In this document: in pieces, positions 12,887 to 23,152 of the stretch
Numbering within the stretch: the first letter of the stretch is position 1
How the letters are laid out: every line of letters starts with the position of its first letter
Source: Semisulcospira habei
Lineage: Eukaryota > Mollusca > Gastropoda > Semisulcospiridae
DNA length: 64,000 bases
Direction: 5' to 3'
Assembly (NCBI GenBank): GCA_036245525.1
Contig: BTPG01000001.1
Coordinates: 216,968,621 to 217,032,620 of the forward strand
The notes under the pieces: generated by a model
What the model saw: only the letters and a program-made list of their open reading frames with translations
Databases searched by the model: none
Told to the model about the DNA's origin: nothing
Position numbers and translations under genes: made by a program

Positions 12887-14170
12887 TTAATACACGTGAG
12901 CGCTTAGCCTGCTCTCAGAAATGTTTAGTTGTGCATCATAAATCAGATATAGATATATATTTATTGCTTTGGCTTTTTCAGTTTTTTTCTGTATCTGAAT
13001 TGTAATCCCGTCACTGCCGTTTTCGATAGTACGGCCAGAGCCATGAAGAAAGTCATCGTCCGTAGAACGCAGATCTAGCCACAGTGCGTACTTGTTTGTC
13101 AGGTATTCACCGATTCTTACATCATACAAATGCAGATCCTTACAAGCCATGTTTGCTGATTTATCTCTAAGTCTCCCCCCTGCAAAATACTTTGTGATCT
13201 CATCATAGTGCTGATATCCCTGCATTCCGGACGCAAAAACTTGATTAGGGCGGCCTTCGATTGTACAGGATAAATGTGTAATCTTTGGATTGTAGAATTT
13301 TTCTGAATCTCCTTGGTAAGGACTTTTTGGTTCAACAAATAACATGAGTATGCCTTTCAGTGACCTAGCAGGCGTGTTTAGGTTGATGTTCCAAATCTGG
13401 TCGCTTTTGTTTTTATTAATTAAACTGTGTCTTATCACACGGTCATAATACATCGGCAGTCTTGACTGGTACTGATTTTGTATGAGAGAAGCTAGATGAG
13501 TATGCGTGACAATCTCATATTCCAAAGAGATGTTAGAGATCTTATATGTTGCGTCTGTGCCCATTGATTTGATAACTTTGGAGTAGTCATTAAAGATTAG
13601 TTCAAAGCTCAGGCGGTCATTTAGTGCTCCTTGGTAATAAGGCAAATGCGCTGTTAGGATTTCAAACTCAAGTGGAATGCAAAACCTATTTCCATATGTT
13701 TCTGCCACTATAACGTCCTTGGCTTCTGCTGTTGATTTATCACTTGCGTTGATTCAAATTTTCATAATGCTATCTGACTGTATGCCTTGATAAATACGAT
13801 CCTCTCGTTCTTTCCGTGTAAGCCACAAATCTTTGTAACAGTAGAACACATCAGCATCGTCAAGACTAAACACTTCCTGTCCTTCAAGTTTAACTTTAAT
13901 AGTCTTAATAATTGCTCTGACTAGGTTGTTAACTAGTGTTCTTTTGTCATCTGTGTCTGATGATAGTTCAATATTAAATGCTAGGCGTGCAGTACCAGGA
14001 ACAATAACGTCACTGGGACCTAGGTTAGGAAACTTAACAGTAAGAATTTGGTTTTGGTCTATGGAGCTAGGATTGTTAGTGACGGCAATTGATTGCCTAA
14101 TGCCCTTAACACCAAGAGGTTCACGCAGTTTTCTGTATGGGTCTAACTTTGATCCGTAGGACTGTGTCAT
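12887..14170 (-). pseudogene. Candidate major capsid protein gene of E1, one premature stop
   Basis: Reads on the minus strand from the ATG at 14170 (MTQSYGSKLDPYRKLREP). It has one in-frame TGA at 13752-13754, then stays open to 12887. The protein would be about 428 residues, rich in beta-type segments with no TM helix. The E2 homologue (59121-60383) is intact and easily aligned. Position next to a packaging ATPase in E2, size and beta content fit a Polinton double-jelly-roll capsid protein. The assignment is by context and recollection of family members, not by structure. A short AT-rich divergent promoter separates it from the gene at 14213. Confidence 0.65.
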
Positions 14171-14212
14171 TTTATTATGCAAAAATCAAAAAAAAATTAA
14201 TTAATAAAAACA
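14171..14212. promoter_or_regulatory. Divergent promoter between capsid and coiled-coil genes
   Basis: Only 42 bp separate the two start codons. The sequence TTTTATTATGCAAAAATCAA plus A/T tracts is nearly identical in E2 (60384-60423) although the copies differ elsewhere. It must hold both start regions. Confidence 0.55.
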
Positions 14213-15342
14213 ATGGCAGCTGGAGGATTTAACCATGAAGACTTTGAAATGGATGACATGAATGACTATGATACTGGTGCAACAGATGTAACTGGAATGG
14301 GAAATACTTCTAGTATGTATCATGAACTGTTAAAGGACAAAGTGAACTCGTTTTATGATAGTGTTGGTGACCGCCCAAATGAAATAGATCCTAATCAGTT
14401 TGAATATGAAAAAGGTCATTTATATTTAAACACTGTTGACGGAGGAAAAGTACAATTGACTAACAAAAGAGACCCCGGCAAGTTTAGAGCTTTAAGTACA
14501 ATCAGTGCGAAATTGAAATGACTGAAGTAACAAGACTGCCAGAATTAGCAAACACAGTAATACACGAAACATCATTTACAGAAGGGCAAATAAATGAGGC
14601 TATGAAAACAGTGGGTGACTCTCCTTTGACAATGCAGGAGTTAGTGGGGTTGGATAAAACACTGCAGTCAATAAGAGGTGAGCTGTGAATAATGTAGCCA
14701 AACTAGGTGAGCTTGATAATCACATAGAAAGGGAAAAAGAAAAACTGGCTACAGCTGATGATGAGAATTATGACACAGAAATGAAAGAAAGAATACAACA
14801 CAGATTAAATGATTTGCAGATAGAAAGATCCGCATGACTAGAAGTGATTGAAATTGGTAAAAAAACAAACAAACTGAAAACACAGATTAACAGAATTAGA
14901 GAAACTATTCAGAAAATACTTCACGAAGACACAACTTTGGCTGAGAGATTGAAAACACTTTTCAGAGAGCAGGGTATCACTATTGCAAGTTTAATTACTG
15001 CTCTTGGATTTATTATTAGTACTGTAGTGTTAGCTGTAACGGGTGGACCAGGTGGTAGCAGTCCAGCTCCACCTGCCCCTCCAGCACCTCCAGTTCCATC
15101 AGACCCAAAAGATTTACAGTCATGGGTAAAAAAAAAAACAGCTGTCTCATATATCAGACTTACTTCAGAAATTGGCTGTAAAAGCAATGGATGCTTTGCC
15201 TGGTATTATAGGCACAGTTGTCAGTTGGATTATCAGTACAGCAGCGAAGGTAGTTGGTTTTATGGCAGAGCATGTGTGGGTCTTTTTGGTGACAGTAGGA
15301 GGGCTAATCACAGGGTGTTTAATGAAACAGGTAAAGAAGTAA
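14213..15342 (+). pseudogene. Coiled-coil / transmembrane candidate virion protein gene of E1
   Basis: Starts ATGGCAGCTGGAGG. The N-terminal part ends DPGKFRALSTI, then about 115 bp present in E2 are deleted and the frame is lost. A middle region is rich in Glu/Lys coiled coil (ELVGLDKTLQ, HIEREKEKLA). After an in-frame TGA at 14835-14837 it continues LKTQINRIRETIQKIL, a TM helix (ASLITALGFIISTVVLAV), a Pro-rich linker (APPAPPAPPVP), and a second hydrophobic region ending at the stop 15340-15342 in another frame. The E2 homologue is 60424-61436. It is probably one long membrane-associated virion protein; the function is unknown. Confidence 0.6.
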
Positions 15343-16577
15343 AACCCCTAATCCCGTTAGGCCTATTACCAATGCAGTTCTCTCTGACTCATGTGTGTCA
15401 AGGGTTGGTGTTGGATCCGGGGCCAGGGCTGTTACTGTCTGTACAGGTACAGGTGATGATGTTACTGCGGCTGGTGTTGGTGTCTGTAATGATTTTAATG
15501 ACTGTACATGCGTGGTTGTGGCCCCCAAGTTTACAGATTGATTGAGTCCTAATTTCTGACCAACACCAGCAACAATTATTTCGTTATTATAATTTGTTAT
15601 TGTTCCCATTTGGAGTTGAAGGTCAGATGGTAACATGTATAACCCAATGCCAACTACAAAGTCAACTTTTGATCTGGCATATCTGAGAACGTCTTGGTAG
15701 TGTTGTATGCTTGACGGGAGATCAACTGTTGAGTTGATTGAATCTTCTAGGTTTGTGAGAAACTGTTTTTGAGATTCAAACTTTCCACTTCCATTCAAGA
15801 TGTTTGATTTTGTTTGAGCTTGTGCTCCTAGTATACACCACACATATGTTCTGATAGACTCATTAATGCGTTCGACTCCTGCTTGAGTAAACCCGTCACT
15901 CTTATCTAAGACAAATGTGGTCCAGGCATTAGACTGTTTCTGTTCTATTGAGCCTAACCAGACTTCAGATTTGATGAGAATGAAGAGTAGGGAGGCCAAT
16001 AATCTTGAGGGTATTGTCTGTGACTCATAGCATAATACAATGTACCCATGCCTTTGTGATCATCAAGTTTTTGTGTAAAGTCATACTTTGTACTGATGTT
16101 AAATTCATTACAGATGCGTTCAAATGCTTTTAAATCCATGGGATTGTTATACCTGTTGAAACTAGATTCAGTGGGCAGTGGGGTATGGAGTTCTGACAGT
16201 ATTCTTCTAAGCTGGTAATATGTGTGGAAACGATAGACAGACTTAATCAGTTTGTTTGAGTGATTCAAATGGTCTGTAAAAGAAACGCCACAGCCTGTAG
16301 TTGAGCATAGTATGGCAAAGTTAAGCTGGTTTTGAAACATCTGTAGTGGGCTTGAAGACCACTTTCTTGCAGTTGCATCATCTGTAATTAGAGGGTTTAG
16401 GTAATGATCATATGGATTCGGCACTTTCACTTGAAATAAATCACCTTCAGACAAAGCTATATCGAGCTCATTTAGCTGAATTATTTTCTGGTCATAAGTT
16501 GGTGCGACATTGTATTTGGCATCCACGTTAAATTGAAATGCATTTACAGTGGCAATTGTTGGTGATTTAAATTCCAT
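15319..16577 (-). pseudogene. Tail-anchored candidate virion protein gene of E1, frameshifted
   Basis: Two overlapping open frames (16577-15954 and 15999-15319) join across one frameshift near 15.96-16.00 kb, about 420 residues in all. The N-terminal half starts MEFKSPTIATVNAFQFNVDA. The C-terminal half contains AWTTFVLDKSDGFTQAGVER and DVLRYARSKVDFVVGIGLYM, a Thr/Pro-rich stretch, then a final hydrophobic helix (TALVIGLTGLGVLLLYLF). It converges with, and overlaps by about 24 bp, the end of the gene at 14213. I know no function; a membrane-anchored structural protein is an inference. No copy lies in the visible part of E2. Confidence 0.6.
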
Positions 16578-16603
16578 TGTTCTTTTTTATGTGATAATAA
16601 AAA

Positions 16604-17319
16604 ATGTTTATAACCTTAACAAATATTGACACAGCAAACCAGTGTGTTTAACTAATGGGATTGATAATCGTGATGGTAGTAAGGCTGTAGCTATCCATGA
16701 AATGTTCTATACAGTAAAGTGGTTTAATGTAACAGATGATAAAAATTATTCTGTAAGTGGAACTCTCGATGGTATTGAGAAGGGTGATATTTTACGAGCT
16801 GGGTATTATGACTTTTGTACTTTAGCTGAATGGCTTCAAAATGAATTTAAAATTAAAGCAACTTTAAACACAGCTAATTTACTTGTCACAATTAAATTTC
16901 CGAAAAGTGGTCAGTTTTCTTTATCAATTAGTCTTTTATTATTACTTGGTTTTTTAGGTAAAAAAATAACACATCCAGATGAAGATTGGTCACAATCAGA
17001 CGGACGTCTACTATCACCAAAAAAACCAAGAATAACTGGCAGATATCCTGTTCATTTGTCAGTACACACAGTGCTAAATGTTCATTTGAAAGAACTAAGC
17101 ACTACTGATAATCCTCACAATGGAAAGCCTTCATCTTTGTTGAAATGTGTGTCGCCTAAAACTGCTCCTTATTGCGAAAATGTAGTTGTTAGATTTCCTA
17201 ATTCTCAGTTTAAAAAATTGGGCTGCAGTTTCTTTGAATCATTGTGCTTATATGTAACTAATCAGGATGACAAACCGGTTGTCATGCATGATTTTTATGT
17301 TGTGTTGGAAGTGAAATAA
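16604..17319 (+). pseudogene. Candidate minor capsid (penton-like) gene of E1
   Basis: The likely start is the ATG at 16604, divergent from the gene at 16577. A frameshift near 16640-16650 puts the remaining 220 codons in another frame. The body contains YTVKWFNVTDDKNYSVSGT, HTVLNVHLKELSTTDNPHNG and ENVVVRFPNSQFKKLG, and ends VVMHDFYVVLEVK, with alternating beta-type segments. Size and position beside the capsid genes suggest the single-jelly-roll minor capsid, but this is not shown by a motif. A stretch of Leu (LSISLLLLLGFLG) sits mid-protein. Confidence 0.5.
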
Positions 17320-17344
17320 ATTTTATTTTTGCTAAAATAAAAAA

Positions 17345-18217
17345 ATGAGCGGTCTTGGTCCAAAGCCGCGAATTGTACCAGTTGCATGTCCGTCAATAGA
17401 GTTGAAAGATTTGGCTGACGTGCAAGATTTTGATAAAGAAGGTGAGGTAGGAGAGGTGTATGGCCTTGAACTTGTGTCCGTTGGATTGTACAAACAAAAG
17501 GTAATTGATGATGTAAAAGATGGCGCTGAGAGACAGTTTCCTAAACTTAGTCAACTTCGTGATGTTACTGTTCCTACTCCTGTAAGTAATGTGCTCTACA
17601 GCTTAAAACATGTGGGTAATAAGTGGGTAATTATTCCTACCCCTGTTCCGCTTGCACCTATTCCCATTGTATGGGACGTAAAGTTTGTTTTTATCAGTCC
17701 TTATGTTCATTTTACTGATGAAGGTGCCTTAGTATTTAGAAAAGTTGTTAACTCTGAGCCAACGCTTGTAAGTCTTGTGCCAAGCTATTCCGAAACCAAT
17801 AGCAGAGAAAAACTAAAACTTCAAGAGTATGGGAAACGAAGGTATTTTCTTACAAATAGAAAGGGTAGAACAGATACTTCTATTTCTTTCGTACCAGCAA
17901 ATTTTACCATAGATAAAGAAGCGACAATAGTTTTTGAAATTCTCATGAGATCTGTGGAAGCTGTGAAAGAAGCAGATATCGCACAGGGAATCAAACTTAC
18001 CTGGGATAGCACAGTAGCAGAGTCAACAAAGGTTGTTATTGCTATTAGAAAAATCAATACAGATTTTGAAGTTTCGAGTAGTGTCCCTGCTGTTAAGGTA
18101 GTGATTGATAAAACAACTCTAGTTTATCTAAGTTTCATAAACCTGGAACACATAGATCTTGTTTCATTTATTACGCTAGCAAATTGTATACCTTTGAAGA
18201 GTTGCAAAATTAATTAG
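17345..18217 (+). CDS. Unassigned 290-residue protein of E1, intact
   Basis: Starts ATGAGCGGTCTTGG, 25 bp after the previous stop, behind an A-rich leader (CTAAAATAAAAAAATG). Begins MSGLGPKPRIVPVACPSIEL and is rich in Val/Ile beta-type segments (PLAPIPIVWDVKFVFISPYV, VPAVKVVIDKTTLVYLSFI). No TM helix or catalytic motif is recognised. It is one of the few uninterrupted genes in E1. Its place among structural genes makes a capsid-associated or spike-type role possible, but I do not recognise the family. Confidence 0.6.
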   Translation: MSGLGPKPRIVPVACPSIELKDLADVQDFDKEGEVGEVYGLELVSVGLYKQKVIDDVKDGAERQFPKLSQLRDVTVPTPVSNVLYSLKHVGNKWVIIPTPVPLAPIPIVWDVKFVFISPYVHFTDEGALVFRKVVNSEPTLVSLVPSYSETNSREKLKLQEYGKRRYFLTNRKGRTDTSISFVPANFTIDKEATIVFEILMRSVEAVKEADIAQGIKLTWDSTVAESTKVVIAIRKINTDFEVSSSVPAVKVVIDKTTLVYLSFINLEHIDLVSFITLANCIPLKSCKIN

Positions 18218-18578
18218 AAGATTAAATAAAATAAAAAAAATATTTGTCAAAAAAAATGACTCCACTGTATCCACAAATACCACCTGAGCCGCTTGAGCCT
18301 ATTGAGCGTGATAAAACATTACAGGCAGACTCATTCCATTTAATGAATATTACAGAAGCGTTGAAGTATTTGGAAGGAGAACAAGCAAAATACTCTCAGT
18401 GCAAACGCCGTTACAAAACGGTTTTCAATTCTGTACACAACACATCAATGGCCGTGGGTGTGGTTTCAGCCAGATTATCTGTCACTAGTTTAGCTCTGTT
18501 TGCCACTGGAGTTGGAAGTGTCATAGGAATTGCTATTGAAGGAGTTGGTGCTGCCGCAGGTCTGGTATGCTTTGGTAT

Positions 18579-21500
18579 ACTTACTTACTTACTTACGCCT
18601 GTCACCCCTACCCGGGTATAGGCCGTCGACGAGAGACCTCCAGCAACTCCTGTCCTGTGCTTCTCCTTCGATTCTACTCCAGGTGGTTCCCAGTCTCTTG
18701 ATGTCTGCTTGGAATTCTCGATGCCAGGAGTTTCTCGGCCTACCTCTTTTCCTCTTTCCCTGGGGGTTCCATGACAATGCCTGCCTAGTGATACTGGAAG
18801 CTGGCTTTCTCAGACTGTGACCAATCCATCCCCATCTTCTTCGCCCAATTTCATTCTCTGCTGTTATCTGCTCTGTTCTCTCCCAGAGTCTGACGTTGCT
18901 GATCTTCTCTGGCCAGTGGATTTTCAAAATTCTTCTAAGGCAACTGTTCATGAAGGTCTGTACTCTGTTGACTGTGGTTTTTGTCAATCTCCATGTCTCT
19001 GCTCCATATAGGAGAACTGCTTTTACATTGGAGTTGAAAATCCGGACTTTGGTGTGTTGTGACAGCTCTCTGGAACTCCACACTTTTTTCAACTGGAGAA
19101 AGGCTGCTCTGGCTTTACCGATTCGTGCTCGGACATCTGCATCAGTGCCGCCTTTTTTGTCTATGATGCTCCCGAGATAGGTGAAGGACTCCACCTCCTC
19201 CAACGGGGTGCCAGCAAGCAAGACTGGTTCTTCCCTGGTTGCGTTCAGCCTCATTGTCTTTGTTTTCTGTTTGTGAATGGTGAGGCCCACTTGGGACGAG
19301 ATGTCAGCAAGCCTCGTGGTCTTGTCCTGCATTTGTTGATGAGTGTGGGACAGTAATGCCAAGTCATCTGCAAAATCGAGGTCGTCAAGCTGTGTCCACA
19401 GTGTCCACTGTATTCCACTTCGTCTGTGCTCTGTGGTCATCTTCATGACCCAGTCTATGGCCAGTAGGAAGAGGAACGGAGACAGCAGACACCCCTGCCT
19501 GACACCAGTTCTGACCTGGAGCTCTCTGGTGAACTGCCCTTCGTGGATCACGCGACATGTCATGCCATCATAGCTGCTCTTGATCAGGCAGACGAGCTTT
19601 GTGGGTACACCGTAGTGTCGTAGGAGTTTCCACAGAGTCTCTCGATCCACGCTGTCAAATGCTTTCTCATAATCCACAAAGTTGACGTACAGCGGGGAGC
19701 TCCACTCCAGAGACTGTTCCACGATGATGCGGAGAGTGGCGATCTGGTCTGTACATGATCGGTTCTTCCTGAATCCTGCTTGCTGGTCTCTCAGCTGGGG
19801 GTCAACGGAGCTCTTCATTCTCTCTAGGATGATCCTGTTGAAGACCTTTCCTGGTACTGACAGCAAGGTGATTCCTCTGTAGTTGGAACACTTGCTGAGG
19901 TCGCCTTTCTTGGGAAGCTTGATTAGGTACCCCTCCTTCCAGTCAGCTGGCATCACCTCCTCTTCCCAGATCTTTCCAAACAGTGGGTACAGCATCTCAA
20001 CTGTTGTCTCTAGGTCTGCTTTCAGAGACTCCGCTGGGATGCCATCTGGCCCTGCTGCTTTGCCATTCTTCAAAAATGCCACTGCTTTTCTGATCTCTTC
20101 CCGGCTGGGTCTGTCACAGCTGATGGGTAGGTCGGTCTCTGCTGGCTGGATGTCGGGGGGGTCGGGTGGGCTAGGTCTGTTCAGTAACTCTTCAAAATAC
20201 TCGGCCCATCTGTCGAGTTGGTCTGCTCTGTCTGCAATAGGCTTGCCTTCTTTGTCTTTTACTGGTCTTTCTGTATGGCCATACTTACCTGACAATCTTC
20301 TGGTAATGTCGTAGAGCTGTTTCATGTTGCCGCTGCCTGCTGCCTTTTCTGCCTCTGCTGCCAGGCTGTCTGTGTAGGCCCTCTTGTCTGCCCTGATACT
20401 CCTCTTCACCTCGCGGTTGGCTTCCCAGTATTCCCCCTGTGCCCTTACTTTGGCTGCTCTCGTGCGACTGTTGTTGACCGCTGCTTTCTTCTGCTTCCTC
20501 GCTTCTATCTTCTTCAAGGTCTGTGCCGACAGCCAGTCCTTGTGGTGGTGTTTCCTGAACCCTACAGTGTCTTTGCAGGTTGAGTTCAGCGCCTCTCTAA
20601 CTGCCTTCCACTGCTGCTCTGTGGTGACCGCCTCCTCTTCATTTACTAGCTCCTGTAGCGCTTGAAACCGGTTGGACAGCACCAGTTTGAACTCTTCTCT
20701 AACTCCAGTTTCTCTCAGGAGGCCTACATTATAGCGCTGTCTTCTTGTTGTCTCTGTGCGGCTTTTCTTTAGCTTGAGCTTCATTCTTAAGGTAAGCAGA
20801 TGGTGGTCTGAGGCGACATCTGCTCCCCTCCTCACTCGAACATCTTGAAGGGATCTTCTAAATTTCTTGCTAATGCAGATATGGTCTATTTGGTTCTCTT
20901 TTGTATGGTCAGGTGAGACCCAAGTTGCTTTGTGTATTCTTCTGTGTGGGAAGATGCTGCCTCCAATGACAAGTCGGTTTAGAGCACAAAAGTCTACAAA
21001 CCTCTCCCCGTTCTCACTCATCTCCGAGCCTAGTCCCTGTCTCCCCATCACCCCTTCGTATCCGGTGTTGTCCTCCCCTATTTTGGCATTAAAATCGCCC
21101 ATGACGATGGTGATGTCTCGCTCCGCACATTTGTCCACGGCACTCTGGAGTCGGTCGTAGAACTCTTGTTTCTCTTCCTCGTCACTGTCATTGGTGGGCG
21201 CATAACACTGGATGACGTTCAGCTTGAACTTTTTCTTGGTTCTAAAGGCTGCTGTTATAATTCTTGGCCCAAGAGGTTCCCAGCCCATCAGCGCTCTCTG
21301 TGCCACTGGTGACAGCATGAGTGCTACTCCTTCTGTATGGGGGGCATTCTCCTCTTCATGACCTGAATACAGAATCATCTCCCCACTTAACAGCCTTTTC
21401 TGGCCAGACTGTGTCCATCTGGCTTCACTGATGCCTAGCAGGGAAAGGTTGTACTTTTGCATTTCCGCTGCTATCTGGGCGGCCTTGCCGCTCTGGTACA

Positions 21501-21882
21501 TGGTCTTGACGTTCCATGTGCCCATGGTTGTATCCCTGGATAGAGAGAGGCAGCTCGGTCCTGTGGCTTCCGAAGACTTCCGGCTTTCACCACAGGACGT
21601 CATAAGTCTTCTAGTAGAAGAACCTTCCTCCTCCAGGAAAGGAATTACTGTTAGTCTTTTCGTCGGCGTTTTTGTAGCTATTTCCTTTTTTGCAGGGTGG
21701 GGAAGCTACCCCCACGCCCAACCCCCTTACTAGGAGGACCAGGGGTTTTCTGTCGGGGTCACCTTCCCTTAGACCATGTTGGTTCACGGCACCTTATTTC
21801 ATTCGGTGCACCCCTCTCACGAGGGACCCCCTATCCACCACCCAGGGGACGCGCCTCAACGCCGTATGGTCCCGGCGCGAGG
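18579..21882 (-). mobile_element. RTE-like non-LTR retrotransposon nested in E1
   Basis: On the minus strand it has a 5' region (21882-21604), one ORF, a very short 3' UTR and a (TAAG)n tail at 18579-18598. It is flanked by the 12-bp TSD ATGCTTTGGTAT (18567-18578 and 21883-21894). A short 3' UTR with a simple-repeat tail and an EN-RT polyprotein fit the RTE clade. It looks full length or nearly so. Confidence 0.88.
18589..21603 (-). CDS. Endonuclease-reverse transcriptase polyprotein (RTE-like), intact
   Basis: A 1004-residue ORF without interruption. The N-terminal APE-type endonuclease shows TMGTWNVKTM, LLGISEARW, VMGDFNAKIG and DHHLLTLRMK. The reverse transcriptase shows KNGKAAGPDGIPAE, YRGITLLSVPGK, FVDYEKAFDSV, GVRQGCLLSPFLF and the catalytic LDFADDLALL. 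The C-terminus has FTYLGSIID, VLLYGAETW and a basic tail typical of these elements. In this family the enzyme nicks target DNA and reverse-transcribes its RNA in place. An intact frame suggests the insertion is recent relative to the decay of E1. Confidence 0.92.
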   Translation of the reverse strand: MTSCGESRKSSEATGPSCLSLSRDTTMGTWNVKTMYQSGKAAQIAAEMQKYNLSLLGISEARWTQSGQKRLLSGEMILYSGHEEENAPHTEGVALMLSPVAQRALMGWEPLGPRIITAAFRTKKKFKLNVIQCYAPTNDSDEEEKQEFYDRLQSAVDKCAERDITIVMGDFNAKIGEDNTGYEGVMGRQGLGSEMSENGERFVDFCALNRLVIGGSIFPHRRIHKATWVSPDHTKENQIDHICISKKFRRSLQDVRVRRGADVASDHHLLTLRMKLKLKKSRTETTRRQRYNVGLLRETGVREEFKLVLSNRFQALQELVNEEEAVTTEQQWKAVREALNSTCKDTVGFRKHHHKDWLSAQTLKKIEARKQKKAAVNNSRTRAAKVRAQGEYWEANREVKRSIRADKRAYTDSLAAEAEKAAGSGNMKQLYDITRRLSGKYGHTERPVKDKEGKPIADRADQLDRWAEYFEELLNRPSPPDPPDIQPAETDLPISCDRPSREEIRKAVAFLKNGKAAGPDGIPAESLKADLETTVEMLYPLFGKIWEEEVMPADWKEGYLIKLPKKGDLSKCSNYRGITLLSVPGKVFNRIILERMKSSVDPQLRDQQAGFRKNRSCTDQIATLRIIVEQSLEWSSPLYVNFVDYEKAFDSVDRETLWKLLRHYGVPTKLVCLIKSSYDGMTCRVIHEGQFTRELQVRTGVRQGCLLSPFLFLLAIDWVMKMTTEHRRSGIQWTLWTQLDDLDFADDLALLSHTHQQMQDKTTRLADISSQVGLTIHKQKTKTMRLNATREEPVLLAGTPLEEVESFTYLGSIIDKKGGTDADVRARIGKARAAFLQLKKVWSSRELSQHTKVRIFNSNVKAVLLYGAETWRLTKTTVNRVQTFMNSCLRRILKIHWPEKISNVRLWERTEQITAENEIGRRRWGWIGHSLRKPASSITRQALSWNPQGKRKRGRPRNSWHREFQADIKRLGTTWSRIEGEAQDRSCWRSLVDGLYPGRGDRRK

Positions 21883-22207
21883 ATGCTTTGGTATGGAAGC
21901 CCTTAACAAAAGATTTCATACAAAGTTGCAGAAGCATGAAGCCTTGAGTACGCTTGCTGGAGCTAAGCTGAGCAGTATGAAACTTATTATCAGTAAGGCT
22001 TTAGAGGATAATAAAATTGACGATCATGAATTTAAGAAAGTCCAGGATGATTTGGCCAATTACAAACAACAGAAATCTGAAATACAGAATAAGATGCGTA
22101 GTCAACCCATGAATGTTGAAGAGCTAAAGCAATCTTTTTTAGAGGAAGGAAAAAAAATAGGGGTGGAAGAAACTATGAAAAAATTTCAAGGACTTTTAAG
22201 CAAGTAA

Positions 22208-22625
22208 AAATCAGTTTTGGTAATCATTCATTAATTCTGAAATACTCTTCGCAAAGAGATGTCATGCCTTTTATGGCTGCTCATTTGACGCCATCAGCTC
22301 CACCACCAGAGTACTACTGAAAAAAAGTTTTCTTGTTGTCCTTGTAACTTGAGAAATCTGTCCGAGTGTCTTATTGTCTGGAGTCAAGAACTTATAAGAA
22401 CTTATGATAAGACACTTATAAGTTCTTATTTTAAGTCACTTATAAGAACTTGTGACAACTAACTTCAAAGTTAACGTCAAAGTTACTTGTAAGTGTAGGT
22501 AACTTTGAAATTAGTTATCAAGTAAGATCACGTTATTCTAGAAAGTTACATGAACAGTAACTTCATAAGTTATTCACAGGTCCAAGCAAAGCTGTGTTAT
22601 TTTTTTTTTTATTTTTCATTATGAA
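22208..22625 (+). other. Short PPPEYY ORF end and hairpin-rich spacer
   Basis: A frame open from about 22150 ends MPFMAAHLTPSAPPPEYY at 22320 and overlaps the previous gene's end in another frame. It has a possible start at 22264 and may be the tail of a broken gene. From 22381 to 22520 the sequence is made of ACTTATAAGAACTTAT-type inverted repeats and AACTTTGAAGTT-like arms, able to form several hairpins. Nothing else is seen. Confidence 0.45.
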
Positions 22626-23152
22626 ATGAACCAAGATGAATTACTTCTTCTAAGCGATATCTGCGCTGTAGAAAACAAAGACTTAGACTCGAAAAAAAAC
22701 GTCTTCTCTCTGTAGTTGTTTCTGGAAAATCAAAAGCTTTTCTCGGTAAACAATACATGACAGAAGACATAGAATCCCTCACCGCTGATGAGCTAATCAA
22801 ACTTCATGCTAAATATGAAAATCACATTGCTTCACTAATGACTCGTGATTTGAGTCGATCTCTTGTCTGCCTATACACAAAAGCTGTGAGTCACTTTCTA
22901 CCTGTAGACACTGACAGTCTGTCAGACGATTTAGAAAGCAACCCCATAGTTTCAAGTTCAATAGGCAAATTAGCATGCCTCATGTTTTACAAGTTTGGCA
23001 ATTACCTTGCACCTGTGGTAACCTTGCTTGTAACTGGGAGTCATATTGACTTTTCTAAAATAAATTTTAAATTAGAAGAAAATGGACGAGACCCAGATGA
23101 CTCCACATCAGAGTCCTGTCTTGACACAGGTTCAAACAGTGACGAAGGCTAA
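22626..23152 (+). pseudogene. Small membrane-type protein gene of E1 (homologue at 50562)
   Basis: Starts ATGAACCAAGATG. A frameshift at about 22700 ends the first part, and the frame reopens as MTEDIESLTADELIKLHAKY and runs to 23152 with LMFYKFGNYLAPVVTLLVTG as a hydrophobic segment and an acidic end. The E2 copy has different lesions. About 175 residues if whole. Its last 71 bp overlap the next gene in another frame, a compact viral-type arrangement. Function unknown. Confidence 0.55.

Larger units (their letters stand above)
18256..22207 (+). pseudogene. Hydrophobic + coiled-coil protein gene of E1, split by a retrotransposon
   Basis: The 5' part (18256-18578) starts MTPLYPQIPPEPLEPIERD and contains a hydrophobic Gly/Ala segment (SLALFATGVGSVIGIAIEGV). 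The LINE at 18579-21882 interrupts it. The 3' part (from about 21883) resumes with LNKRFHTKLQKHEALSTLAG and a charged coiled coil, ending GLLSK at 22207. The 12-bp TSD ATGCTTTGGTAT on both sides shows the exact break. The uninterrupted gene would encode about 210 residues. The motif PPEPLEP at the N-terminus is notable. Probably a membrane-active virion protein, by inference only. Confidence 0.7.

Noticed and set aside
18817..21160. Plus-strand ORFs over the first LINE
   Set aside because: Antisense shadows of the intact minus-strand EN-RT ORF.
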